Origin: Porites lobata
Taxonomy: Eukaryota > Cnidaria > Anthozoa > Scleractinia > Poritidae
Assembly: GCA_942486035.1 (NCBI GenBank)
Contig: CALNXK010000021.1
Span: forward strand, 1,330,001 to 1,394,000
Reading direction: 5' to 3'
DNA: 64,000 bases
Shown: positions 31,103 through 44,150 of the stretch, piece after piece
Numbering within the stretch: position 1 is the stretch's first letter
How the letters are laid out: each line of letters begins with the position of its first letter
Notes under the pieces: model-generated
The model's input: only the letters and a program-made list of their open reading frames with translations
Told to the model about the DNA's origin: nothing
The model's database searches: none
Position numbers and translations under genes: made by a program

Positions 31103-32989
31103 CTACTCAGTAAGTTTTTTCCAATACCCGGACTGCAATTAAGATCAATTAGCAGACTCATCTCTTAGCTGGCAACCAAAAAGTTACAATCACCTTGTAC
31201 TACATTTGAATTATACAACATTCTAAATCACAAAAGCACGGCGCGAAAGGAAGATTTTATAAAACCATGTTGAACAATGAACATATCTTTAAATTCGATG
31301 ACAGCCGTCTCTTTCAGTTGAGGAAATACACTTTGGGGTTTCATCAGACGATTGTAACGTTTGAGTTACATATCGATACATACATCGTAAAAAAATCTTC
31401 CAAAAACTACGTGGTTGGGGGAATAACGCAAAAGGGAATAGGGAGAGTCTTCCCAATCTCCCAATTTTCCCGTTCTTCGCGCCTGCCAAGTTTTGCAAAA
31501 ACCGCAAGTTTTCTCTTGTTGGTCGCATGGAAATTTAAGGTGAGGTAAAAAGGTATTCTGATGACTTAGCTAACAGTTATCTCTTTCTCCTCGTATGTTG
31601 TAAGTCTCTTTTATTTCCGTGTAAATGTACATGCATGTGTAGCGTACCCACACTGAGCTGCAGCTGCCTGCTTCGAAAAGCGTTTGCTTAATGTAGCTGT
31701 TGTGTATGTGTTTTGTATTTATTTTCTGTCAATAAAAGTGTTGTTGTTAATATGTTGTTATATTACTAGTAGTCCTTGTGTGATTCTCATCTGGCTATGT
31801 GTTTTCTTGGTTTCTTCATGGTCATTCACATTGTCCTCATTCAGCTGCTTCATGGTATTCCCAGACGTTAAATGTCCGAGTATTTTGTATGAAGACTGGA
31901 CGAAATGCAAGCTGGTCGTCTCATATTACAGGTGAGTGGTTACAGTTCAACTCCTTTGTTATGCTTGTTTCCCTGTGGGCTGCTTAAGGATTCTTACTTG
32001 TTGTATTGTAAAAAATATTTCATGTGTTTCTGTCCCTACTAATTTCTGGGTCACCAGTAATTTTGTCCCCCCTCTTCAAAAAGAGTGTTTGATATAACTT
32101 TAAATTTAAACAAATCTCATAACTTACTTTGGTCATTGATATGATGATTGATATGATGCCTAGAAACAAAAAATGTGCCGTGATGTCAAATTACTGTATG
32201 ATGTCATGGCGGACACCATCAGATATATACCAGTACAGGTGGACGCTGCGAGTTTGCCGCTTGCTATGATCCAGCTGCAGTCCATACACTGCACACGTGC
32301 TTCGCGTGTGAAAAGATTATAAACTCACTTCGTTCAAAATTAGCTTTAGCTTGTTAGTTAATGGGGCTGCCTCAAGGCATGCACAGTTTGTAAATTCTGT
32401 TCTGCACTGCACTATTAATTTATTAACCTGGTAACCCAGAAGGTGTTGTGTGTTTCCATAAATCATATTTGCAGGGCAAGGCAAGGTTTGGTGACTTAAC
32501 TTCGTAGAGCTTACAGTATTGTTCTTATCTTGGCCCAGAGGGTTCTGTATCATTAAATTTGTGCATATTGACTTGCTATCATTTGTTATCAGTGTCATGC
32601 TTATTCTCAATACTGTGTCTCCATCCATTCAGCAAGAACAATTATCGATGTTAGCATTAGCTTGTTTCCGGGAAAGTTTACAGCTTGCTTAAAGATTCTT
32701 GCCGTACATACCTTTTTATGGAGGTGTAAACTAAAGCCTAAATGGGAACATAAATAAGCTAGTTGATTTAATACGCATGACACAGCTGACCCGTATTTTA
32801 CTGAAGGTGTTTTGTACACAAATACTTATGTGTTAGTAGCAAGTTCAGTGTATTGTGAATGAACCATAGGGTTGTAATAAATGTTTAGGTCAATCATTGT
32901 GCATTGAGATGAATTGCTTGAACAAAAAACAATTTGAGGGTTTGTGTGACCACAATTTACATGACCTACTTTTTACAACCTTACACCGA
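31103..32989. other. Stretch without a recognised gene; one splice-flanked exon candidate
   Basis: A 67-bp segment at 31865-31931 (plus strand) is preceded by a pyrimidine-rich tract ending CCCAG and followed by GTGAGT, as an internal exon would be. Its possible reading DVKCPSILYEDWTKCKLVV is unrecognised. Two minus-strand open frames at 32317-32628 and 32607-32819 (103 and 70 codons) overlap slightly in different frames and show no known domain. Nothing here can be named. Confidence 0.35.
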
Positions 32990-33285
32990 GAGGATATTTA
33001 TTTAACTTTACGTACTTGAATTGGCCTTTGAGCTGCAAGACCTTTACTCCAATTTTTTGTATAAGCAATAATTTGTTTGATACATGTAATTCAAATTAAC
33101 CTAATGACCATTTCCTTACAGAAAGATGAGCCGTTGGCAGATGATTTGAAGTCAAAAGCTTAGTTGGGGAAGCCACTGGAAGGAGATCAAGGAAAAGAAA
33201 CCAAGAAACTTTACTTCCGTGTCCAGGTCAAGTCACAAAGATGAAAATGGAGGAAATAACAACATAAAGGAAAGGTAATGAGATT
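32990..33285. repeat. Diverged duplicate flanking the 20-bp array (left copy)
   Basis: This segment matches 41310-41575 on the other side of the array. Shared landmarks are ATTTCCTTACAG/GCAG, then GACGATTTGA or GATGATTTGA, then ATCAAGGAAAAGAAACCAAG and CAAGTCACAAAGA. A splice-acceptor-like site lies at the CAG and a donor-like GTAATGAG follows near 33277. A frame encoding WKEIKEKKPRNFTSVSRSS is open for about 40 codons, but its counterpart in the right copy is not conserved as protein. The segment may be exonic, possibly of a noncoding RNA. Confidence 0.6.
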
Positions 33286-34373
33286 GTGTTTATAAAAAGA
33301 AGATGCCCTGAATGATCTGGTGATAAATTGAGTCAGTTAAGATGCCTATGCATGTAGCTGTTACGGATCACACACAACCAAAAGTATTTCATTCAAGGCT
33401 AAGTTCAGTCCCAATTGTTTTACGTAGGTTAATTGTAAAGACTAAGTTAATGACAGTCAGCCGATGATGTCATGACTTGACAGAATGACAGACTGACTGA
33501 ACAAAAATGGAAGGATGTGAGGAACAACTTGCGAGAGGGATGAAAATGCATCAGTGAATCACACCCAACAGTATTATGGCTTAACCAAAAGATGACCAAT
33601 GATGGCATCACAACTGATTTTGTGCCATGAGACTAGGACTTTGCTCTAACAGGACCTGTTGGGCATTGCCAATATTTCATACCCCTCTAGTACAGAATTT
33701 TAGTTTTTGCACAGAACTTTGTTCACTGGAGACTCTTAAGTTCATAGATTCAGAGATTAAGTGCTTCCTACAGTTTCATCAGAGTTGACTAGCTTACAAA
33801 AATAAATTTCTTTTGTGGCTGACTTGGGCAACAAATCTTGCCAGTTACTGATCCACACTAATATTTTGAGAAAGATGTGCTTATTATCATGATATTAAAC
33901 CTGGTGAATTGTTTATTTTTGCAGACAGGGAGCTGTGTTGGGTTGTAAAAAAATAATGAGGAAGAAAAGAAGAATGCACGAAACGTACTATTTATTAGGT
34001 TAGATGATCTTTTTTGTATCAGTTTATTTATGTTTATATTTTTGCATATGGCATTTGCAAATCCGTACTACAAACAAAAACCTCAGATAAACATAATTAT
34101 CTACATTGTGCTCTGTGTGTCTGGATGAACCAAAAGCTTGGTAAAAATTGATTGCATTGTGCATAAAAGCCAAGTAAGTAACTAATAATATTATTATCTT
34201 ACGGTCGATTTACTGTTCACTTATATGAACTTGGGATGATATTTTTTAAGGCAAACGCCCTTGAAATCATTGGAAATAAAGGAAGACATGAAGAGAAAGT
34301 AGTGTTGGACAAAATGAGGTAAGAGATTTGATAATAAACTTTTTACATAATGCTCCAAGAATTGGCTTGGCAT
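33286..34373. other. Non-repetitive stretch with one exon candidate
   Basis: At about 34250-34318 a segment reads ANALEIIGNKGRHEEKVVLD in one frame. It is bounded by TTTTTTAAG and GAGGTAAGA, which look like splice acceptor and donor. Joined by phase to the segment ending at 33277, however, it would stop within 17 codons. Otherwise nothing is recognisable. Confidence 0.3.
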
Positions 34374-37300
34374 CTGGAGACATCATTTTACCATATGTAG
34401 ACATCATTCACAATCACTAGACATCATTCACCATCAGTAGACACCATCCACAATCCCTAAACGTTATTCACCATCAGTAGACATCATTCACTGCCAATAG
34501 ACATCATTCACTGTCAGTAGACACCATCCACCATCAGTAGACATTTATTCACCATCATTAAACATCATTCACCCTCACTAGACATCATTCACCATCAGTA
34601 GACATCATCCACAATCACTAGACATTATTCACCATCAGCTGACATCAGTCACCGTCAGTAGACATCTTTCACCAACAGTACACGTCATTCACCATCAGTA
34701 GACATCATCCACAATCACTACACATTATTCACCATCTGAGTAGACATCATTCACCGTCAGTGAACACCATTCACCATCTGTAGACACCATTCACAATCAC
34801 TAGACATCATTCACCATCAGTAGACGTCATTCACAATCATGAGACAGTATTCACCATCTGGAGACATCATTCACCGTCAGTAGACATCATTCACCATAAG
34901 TAGACATCATTCACTGTCAATAGACATCATTCACCATCAGTGGACATCATTCACCGTCAGTAGACATCATTCACCATCAGTAGACATTATTCACCATCAG
35001 TAGACATCATTCATCGTCAGTAGACATCATTCACCATCAGTAGACATTGTTTACCATCAATAGACATCATTCACCATCAGTAGACATTTTTCAACATCAG
35101 TAGACATCATTCACCATCACTAGACATCATCGACAATCACTAGATGTTATTCACCATTAGTAGACATCATTCACCGTCAATAGACATCATTCATCATCAG
35201 TGGACATCATTCACCATCAGTAGACATCATTCACCGTCAGTAGACATCATCCACAATCACTAGATATTATTCACTGTCAGTGAACATTATTCACCATCAG
35301 TAGACATCATTTACCATCAGTGAACATCATTCACCATCAGTAGACATCAGTCACCGTCAGTAGACATCATTCACTGTCACTTGACATCACTCACTATCTG
35401 AGACACCATCGGTAGACATCGTTTACTGTCAATAGACATCATTCACCATCAGTAGACATTTTTCAACATCAGTAGACATCATTCACCATCACTAGACATC
35501 ATTCACCATCAGTAGACACCATCGACAATCACTAGACGTTATTCACCATCAGTAGACATCATTCACTGTCAATAGACATCATTCACCGCCAGTAGACACC
35601 ATCCACCATCAGTACACATCATTCAGTATCAGTAGACATTTATTCACCATCATTAAACATCATTTACCATTAGTAGACATCATCCACAATCACTAGACAT
35701 TATTCACCATCTGAGTAGACATCATTCACTGTCAATAGATATCATTCACCATCAGTGGACATCATTCACCGTCAGTAGACATCATTCACCATCAGTAGAC
35801 ATCATTCACCATCAGTAGACATCATTCACTGTCAATAGACACCATTCATCATCAGTGGACATCATTCACCGTCAGTAGACATCATTCACCATCAGTAGAC
35901 ATTATTCACCATCATTAGACATCATTCACCGTCAGTAGACATTATTCACCATCAGTAGACATCATTCACCGTCAGTAGACATCATTCACTGTCACTTGAC
36001 ATCACTCACTATTAATTTTGAGACATCATCCACAATCACTAGACATTATTCACCATCAATGATATCATTTTACCATCTACAGACATCATTCGCCATCAGT
36101 AGACATCATTCACCGTCACTAGACATCATTCACCATTACTAGATATCATTCACCATAGTAGACATAATTCACAATCACTAGACGTTATTCACCATCTAAA
36201 GACATCATTCACCATCACCAGACATCATTCACCATCAGTAGACATCATTCACCATCAGTAGACATCATTCACTATCAGTAGACATTATTCACTGTCACTT
36301 GACATCATTCACTATCTGAGACATCATCCACAATCACCAGGCATTATTCACCACCGGTAGACATCGTTTACTGTCAATAGACATCATTCACCATCGGTAG
36401 ACATTTTTCAACATCAGTAGACATCATTCACCATCACTAGACATCATTCACCATCAGTAGACACCATCGACAATCACTAGACGTTATTCACCATCAGTAG
36501 ACATCATTCACCATCAATAGACATCATTCACCATCAGTGGACATCATCTACCATCAGTAGACATCATTCACCGTCAATAGACATCATCCACAATCACTCG
36601 ATATTATTCACCGTCAGTGAACATCATTCACCATCAGTAGACATCATTTACCATCTGTACACACCATTCACAATCACTGGACATCATTCACCGTCAATAG
36701 ACATCATTTACCGTCAGTGGACATCATTGACCGTCAGTACACATCATTCACCATCAGTAGACATCGTTCACGATCAGTAGACATCATTCATCATCAGTAG
36801 ACATCATTCACCATCAGTACACATCATCCACAATCACTAGACATTATTCACCGTCAGTGAACACCATTCACCATCTGTAGACACCATTCACAATCACTAG
36901 ACATCATTCACCATCAGTAGACGTCATTCACAATCACGAGACAGTATTCACCATCTGGAGACATCATTCACCATCACTAGACATCATTCATCATTACTAG
37001 ATATCATTCACCACAGTAGACATAATTCACAATCACTAGACGTTATTCACCATCTAAAGACATCATTCACCATCACCAGACATCATTCACCATCAGTAGA
37101 CATCATTCACCATCAGTAGACATCATTCACTATCAGTAGACATCATTCACTATCTGAGACATCATCCACAATCACCAGGCATTATTCACCATCGGTAGAC
37201 ATCGTTTACTGTCAATAGACATCATTCACCATCGGTAGACATTTTTCAACATCAGTAGACATCATTCACCATCACTAGACATCATTCACCATCAGTAGAC

Positions 37301-40300
37301 ACCATCGACAATCACTAGACGTTATTCACCATCAGTAGACATCATTCACCATCAGTGGACATCATCTACCATCAGTAGACATCATTCACCGTCAATAGAC
37401 ATCATCTACAATCACTCGATATTATTAACTGTCAGTGAACATCATTCACCATCAGTAGACATCATTTACCATCTGTACACACCATTCACAATCACTGGAC
37501 ATCATTCACCGTCAAAAGACATCATTTACCGTCAGTGGACATCATTGACCGTCAGTACACATCATTCACCATCAGTAGACATCGTTCACGATCAGTAGAC
37601 ATCATTCATCATCAGTAGACATCATTCACCGTCAGTACACATCATCCACAATCACTAGACATTATTCACCGTCAGTGAACACCATTCACCATCTGTAGAC
37701 ACCATTCACAATCACTAGACATCATTCACCATCAGTAGACGTCATTCACAATCACGAGACAGTATTCACCATCTGGAGACATCATTCACCATCACTAGAC
37801 ATCATTCATCATTACTAGACATCATTCGCCGTCAGTAGACATCATTCCCCATTAGTGGACATCATTTACCGTCACTTGACATCACTCACTATCCGAGACA
37901 TCATCCACAATCACTAGACATTATTCACCATCAGTAGATATCATTTTACCATCTGCAGACATCATTCGCCATCAGAAGACATACCACGCCAGTAGACATC
38001 ATTCATTGTCAGTAAATATCATTCACCATCATTGGACATCATTCACCATAAGTAGACATCGTTCGCCATCAGTAGACATCATTTACTGTCACTAGACATC
38101 ATTCCTTATGAGTAGATTTCAGTCACTATCAGTAGACATCATTTACCAACGCTGGGCATCATTCACCGTCACTAGACATGATTCCCAGTCAGTTGCCATC
38201 AATAGACATCAATCACTATGATTGGACACCGTTCACTGTCTAAAGACATCATTCACCATCACCAGACATCATTCACCATCAGTAGACATCATTCACCATC
38301 AGTAGACATCATTCACTATCAGTAGACATCATTCACTGTCACTTGACATCACTCACTATCTGAGACATCATCCACAATCACCAGGCATTATTCACCATCG
38401 GTAGACATCGTTTACTGTCAATAGACATCATTCACCATCGGTAGACATTTTTCAACATCAGTAGACATCATTCACCATCACTAGACATCATTCACCATCA
38501 GTAGACACCATCGACAATCACTAGACGTTATTCACCATCAGTAGACATCATTCACCGTCAATAGACATCATTCACCATCAGTGGCCATCATCTACCATCA
38601 GTAGACATCATTCACCGTCAATAGACATCATCCACAATCACTCGATATTATTCACCGTCAGTGAACATCATTCACCATCAGTAGACATCATTTACCATCT
38701 GTACACACCATTCACAATCACTGGACATCATTCACCGTCAATAGACATCATTTACCGTCAGTGGACATCATTGACCGTCAGTACACATCATTCACCATCA
38801 GTAGACATCGTTCACGATCAGTAGACATCATTCATCATCAGTAGACATCATTCACCGTCAGTACACATCATCCACAATCACTAGACATTATTCACCGTCA
38901 GTGAACACCATTCACCATCTGTAGACACCATTCACAATCACTAGACATCATTCACCATCAGTAGACGTCATTCACAATCACGAGACAGTATTCACCGTCT
39001 GGAGACATCATTCATCATCACTAGACATCATTCATCATTACTAGACATCATTCGCCGTCAGTAGACATCATTCCCCATTAGTGGACATCATTTACCGTCA
39101 CTTGACATCACTCACTATCCGAGACATCATCCACAATCACTAGACATTATTCACCATCAGTAGATATCATTTTACCATCTGCAGACATCATTCGCCATCA
39201 GAAGACATACCACGCCAGTAGACATCATTCATTATCAGTAAATATCATTCACCGTCATTGGACATCATTCACCATAAGTAGACATCGTTCGCCATCAGTA
39301 GACATCATTTACTGTCACTAGACATCATTCCTTATGAGTAGATTTCAGTCACTATCAGTAGACATCATTTACCAACGCTGGGCATCATTCACCGTCACTA
39401 GACATGATTCCCAGTCAGTTGCCATCAATAGACATCAATCACTATGATTGGACACCGTTCACTGTCAGTAGACATCCTTCGTCGTCATTAGAGGTCATGT
39501 TCCTTCACTAAACATCATATCCCATCACCAGACATGATTCACCGTCAGTAAACATTACTCAACATTACTAGACACCTTTTTCTGTCATAAGATATCATTT
39601 ATTTACCGGTAATAGATATCGACTACTATCACAGGAGATATGTTACCATCAGTGGACATCATTCACCTTCACCAGGCATCATACACCATTGCTAGACATC
39701 ATTAGGGTCACTAGGGTCACTAGCGTCACAAGAAATTATTCAGTGTCATTACTGTTCATTCACGGTCACTACACGTCTTCGAGGCTTGTAAGGGTCACTA
39801 GACATCATTCAGCGTCTTTAGACATCAGTCAGCATCACAAGAGATAATTCACTGTCACTGGACATCATTGACCGTGACTACACATTATTCGCCGACATGA
39901 AACATCATTCACCTTTACTAGACATCATTCAGTGACACGCATGGTTATTATTTAGCGTCCCTAGATAGTGGAGATTATTCTCCATCACTACATATCATTT
40001 GCCGTCAGCGACAAATTTCACCATCATTAGATATCGTTCTCCGTCATTAGACATCATCCTCCATCACTGTCCATTATTTGTCGTCACTATACTTTGACCA
40101 TAAGTAGACATTATTGCCTGTGACAAGACATTATTTATCATTGCTAGATATGAGTAACCATCAGTAGACATCATTCGTTGTCATTAAACATTATTCACCA
40201 TCTTCCTACACATCATTCAACGTCACTATACACCGTTCACTGTCAGACACATCATCGAGCGGCATTAGACATCCTTCACGGTCACTAGATCATTGGTCAT

Positions 40301-40960
40301 CACTACACATCAGTCAGCGTCACAAGAGATAATTCACCGTCACTGGACATCAATGACCGTGACTACACACTATTCGCTGTCATGAAACATCATTCTCCTT
40401 TACTAGACATCATTCAGTGACACGCATGGTTATTTTTCAGCGTCCCTACAGATTGGACATTATTCTCCATCACTTCACATCATTTGCCTTCACTGACAAA
40501 TTTCATCATCATTAGATATCGTTCTTCGTCATAAGACATCATTCTCCATCACTGCCCATCATTTGTCGTCACAATAATTTGACCATAAGTAGACATTATT
40601 GCCTGTGACTAGACATCATTTACCGTTGCAAGATATGAGTAACCATCAGTAGACATCATTAGTTGTTATTAAACATTATTCACCATCTCCTAGTCGTAGG
40701 CATCATTCAACGTCACCATACATCATTCACTGTCACGACACATTATGGAGAGGCATTAGACATCCTTCAGGGTCACTAGATCATTGGCCATCACTACACA
40801 TCATTCATCTTCATTAAACATTATTTATCATCGCTAGACATCATTCAAAGGGTTACGCACTAGACATTATTATTTTGGTGTCACCAGGCTGCATTCATCG
40901 TTACTACACATGATTCACCGTCATTAGATATCAGCGTCAGTATACAGCATTCACCGCCAG
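34374..40960. repeat. 6.6 kb minisatellite array, 20-bp unit with higher-order structure
   Basis: Roughly 330 units vary around AGACATCATTCACCATCAGT. The array is regular to about 39.48 kb and more degenerate after that. Blocks of units recur as longer copies. The unit variant CACCAGGCATT appears at 36336, 37172 and 38379, and CACGCCAGTAGAC at 37985 and 39211, giving offsets of about 0.83 and 1.2 kb. In the degenerate part AGTGACACGCATGGTTAT recurs 481 bp apart (about 39930 and 40411). The array has no long open frame in any phase and no transposon ends. Confidence 0.95.
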
Positions 40961-41650
40961 AAAACTTTCCCGTAGTCTCCACACTCACTCACGGGACTGT
41001 TTGGATTGGGAACTATGGGATGGCAAACGGGAAATATCGTGATTTGTTAAAGATGACACAGGCCAATAAAATTAGTCTTCTATCAGGCGCACCTCGGGAA
41101 CAAAATGGAGCCAAAAATGCTGGGAGATAATGTATAATTCCTTGTTACGATATACTTTTGAATTGAAGTGATTTTCCTTTCCGTTGTTGTCGTCCTTAAC
41201 GTTATTATTACAGAATCATACAAATGCAAGTTAGCGATTATGATATAATCATTTATACGACACTTAACTTAACCTTAGTCATACCATTGTGACGCATCCT
41301 CTACAATGTCCATTCACTTACTTTTCACATCCTGACACCAAGAGAGGACATTAATTTAACTTTATTTACGTGGCATTTTAGATGCGAAACTTCACTTTTA
41401 TAGTTTGTTTGATAATCCAACCTTATGACGATTTCCTTGCAGGAAGATAAGCAATGCAGACGATTTGACCTGAAAACTGAGCCTTGGAAGCCATGGAAAC
41501 GAAATCAAGGAAAAGAAACCAAGAAACCTCACTCCGACGGAGCAAGTCACAAAGAGGAAATAGGGGAATGAACATCCTAAGGCAGAGGTGGGGAAGATTA
41601 GGTTATATAATTCTGTGTTAATAACCAAGATGGCCTGAATGAGCAGCCAC
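40961..41650. repeat. Right flank of the array, including the second duplicate
   Basis: Positions 41310-41575 are the diverged copy of 32990-33285. After the acceptor-like TTCCTTGCAG (to 41442) a 42-codon frame without a start Met runs through KPWKRNQGKETKKPHSDGAS. The left copy does not conserve that frame. No gene can be named. Confidence 0.5.
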
Positions 41651-42182
41651 GTTAATTTTGCTCCTCTTTATCAGGTGTGCTTGCGTGACCTAGTGGGTAA
41701 GTTCTTTTCCTTTAAATTGAACACTTTACGACCGCTTGTCTCCTGCTGCCCTTTAAGTTAATTTGAGTGATTTATGGAGGGAGCTCAGTCTCCGGTTGAA
41801 TCTCCGTTGGCGGGTGGTTTTGCGTTTTTTTCTTCATCATCTCAGGGAACTTTTGACTTCATTTTTTCCTGGAATTTTTTTCTTTCTTTTAAGCAACCAG
41901 AGAGTTAATTCCTCATTTTTGAATTCTTTGGTTCTTTAAAAGAAGAAAAAAAGAATCCAGGAAATAATTATAGTCAAATTTTTCTTAAGAAGATGAAGGA
42001 AAAAAAAAGCAAAACGGCCCGCTAACGGGGGTTCAACCGGGGGCTGAACCCCCTTCATAAGTCACTCAAATTAAATTAAACGGCGGCAGGGGGGAAGCGG
42101 CCGCCTTGTGTTTAATTTAAAGAAAGTGAACTTATCCACTAGGCCACGCAAGCGTTGCCTGAGAAAGAGGAGTAAAATTAAC
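41651..42182. mobile_element. Long palindromic element E1 with tRNA-like boxes
   Basis: The left half is the reverse complement of the right half, with the axis near 41917. Both arms carry TTAATTTTxCTCCTCTTT at the outer end, then GCGTGxCCTAGTGGxTAAG, then TTAATTTGAGTGA. The GCCTAGTGG part fits a tRNA A box. In the right arm a GC-rich inner hairpin (GGGGGTTCAACCGGGGGC) contains a GGTTCAAC B-box-like sequence. The right arm is well preserved, the left arm diverged. A second copy lies at 43656-44150 in the opposite sense. Confidence 0.82.
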
Positions 42183-42491
42183 CTAGAAGTAGGTAGAGGC
42201 TCTATTGTTTCACAGAATAACGTTGATTAGTCAAATTTTTTATTCATATCCCGTGCAGAATGGTAGTCCGTGACAATACTGAAATGGAGCCTTGTAAACT
42301 ATGGATTTTTAGCTGGTAAACAACATTCAATATCAGGGAAATGAGCTTTGACATGAATTCTCTCTTCTTTTTCTAGCCATCCATTCAGATTACAAGAGGA
42401 GAGCAGATCCTGAAGATTCTTTTAAAGAAATCTTATCAAACATTTGTAAAGACGGCGTAATAAAGTTTATTTTGGTTGTTTTTTAGAACGT
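42183..42491. other. Spacer after palindromic element E1
   Basis: The first 30 bp still pair with sequence before E2 (GTCTATTGTT region near 43627-43650). The rest is AT-rich without gene or repeat that I can support. Confidence 0.4.
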
Positions 42492-42642
42492 AGGATAAAC
42501 AAGTATTGGAACGACTAGTTGACAACAGAAACTAGTATTTAAATACTGTATGAAAGTAGTGAAATTAATTTGAAACTACTTGCATACAGTATTCAAATAC
42601 TTGTTTCTGTTGTCAACTAGTAATTCAAATACTGTTTATCCT
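42492..42642. repeat. Long hairpin, two arms of about 67 bp
   Basis: AGGATAAACAAGTATTGGAA at the left pairs with CAAATACTGTTTATCCT at the right. CTAGTTGACAACAGAAACTAG pairs with TTTCTGTTGTCAACTAG, and ATACTGTATGAAAGTAGT with ACTACTTGCATACAGTAT. The loop is only about 15 bp. It is probably a foldback transposon; the perfect pairing over long stretches suggests it is young. Confidence 0.88.
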
Positions 42643-42678
42643 TAAGCCAAATACTTGACATTGATATACATTAGAAGA

Positions 42679-43118
42679 GTGTTCTACACTTAGTCAAAAT
42701 TCTAGATTGATTTTCAAATACTATAGTGTTCTACACTTAGTCAAAATTCTAGATCACTTTCAAATACTATAGTGTTCTACACTTAGTCAAAATGTTAGAT
42801 TGATTTTCAAATACTATAGTGTTCTACACTCAGTCAAAATTCTAAATCACTTTCAAATACTATACTGTTCTACACTTAGTCAAGATGTTAGATCACTTTC
42901 AAATACTATACTGTTCTACACTTAGTCAAAATGTTAGATCACTTTCAAATACTATACTGTTCTACACTTAGTCAAAATTCTAGTTCGAATTTCAAATACT
43001 ATACTGTTCTACACTTAGTCAAAATTCTAGATCACTTTCAAATACTATACTGTTCTACACTTAGTCAAAATTTTAGATTGATTTTCAGATACTATACTGT
43101 TCTACACTTAGTCAAAAA
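42679..43118. repeat. 46-47 bp tandem repeat, about nine units
   Basis: The unit begins TGTTCTACACTTAGTCAAAA and continues TTCTAGATCACTTTCAAATA-CTATA. Two variants (GATTGATTTT and GATCACTTTC) alternate at first and the second then predominates. A 65-codon open frame over the array reads the repeat and is not a gene. Confidence 0.93.
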
Positions 43119-43655
43119 TAGCACTTGAGATCAGACAAACGTTTCAATAAAGTTTATTTATTCAACAACTGTTGTAACGTCTTGTGAATCTAGAAAGAAA
43201 ACACTGATGTTTTCAAGCTTGTCCTTTAGTTCATTAAATCTTCAGAGCGCTGCAACTGAAAGAAAAGAGAAATCAAATTAGCAACTGTTTTGTCCAACAA
43301 ATTTCACGTCTTGAACATTCAACACGGGATTCGCATAAATTACAACTAATAAAAATTCTCAGCACGATTTTGAATTACAATCAAATCAATGTATGTAAAC
43401 CGAAACAACAATATTAAAACAAAAAGTGAATAATACTTCAGAAACGTTTTGTGTAACACAAGAAAGGTATAAAATCCTTCTGAAGACAAATTTTTGAAGC
43501 GCAAACTGCCTTTAAATATTCTTTGAGTTGCGAACGTTGTTTGTTGTGTTTTGAAATTAATTCACAAATAAGGTAACATTCAGCACGTGGAATGAATAAA
43601 TTATGACTACACAATGCGATTCATAGAGAACAATAGACCCTGTACCTACTTCTAG
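43119..43655. other. Stretch between the tandem repeat and palindrome E2
   Basis: AT-rich sequence with no gene or strong repeat visible to me. Confidence 0.4.
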
Positions 43656-44150
43656 GTTAATTTTGCTCCTCTTTCTCAGGCAACGCTTGCGTGGCCTAGT
43701 GGATAAGTTCACTTTCTTTAAATTAAACACATGGCGGCCGCTTCCCCCCCCTGCCGCCGTTTAATTTAATTTGAGTGACTTATGAAGGGGGTTCAGCCCC
43801 CGGTTGAACCCCCGCCAGCGGGCTGTTTTGCTTTTTTTTCCTCATCTTCTAAGAAAAATTTTGACTATAACTTTTTTTCCTAGGTTTTTTCTTCTTTTAA
43901 ACGACCAAAGAATTCAAAAAATATAAATGAACTCTTCGGTTGCTTAAGAGAAGGAAAAAATCCAGGAAAAAAAATTAAGTCAAAATTTCTCCAAGACGAT
44001 GAAGAAAAAAAGCAAAACTGCCCACCAACGAAGGATCAACCGGAGGCAGAGCTCCCTCCATAAATCACTCAAATTAAATTACACGTCGGCAGGAGAGAAG
44101 CGGTCACCATGTGTTTAATTTAAAGAAAGCGAACTTACCCACTAGGCCAC
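43656..44150. mobile_element. Long palindromic element E2 with tRNA-like boxes
   Basis: Second copy of the palindrome at 41651-42182, here with the left arm preserved. It shows GCGTGGCCTAGTGGATAAG (A-box-like) and GGGGGTTCAGCCCCCGGTTG (B-box-like GGTTCAGCCC). The right arm is degraded and ends after CCCACTAGGCCAC. The axis is near 43910. The preserved arms of E1 and E2 face each other and match almost perfectly, so together they act as giant inverted repeats around the 1.4 kb between them. Confidence 0.82.

Noticed and set aside
34374..40960. Possible CRISPR array because of short regular repeats
   Set aside because: There are no unique spacers: the 20-bp units are contiguous and vary by mutation. 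The host context is eukaryotic and no cas genes are present. It is a minisatellite.
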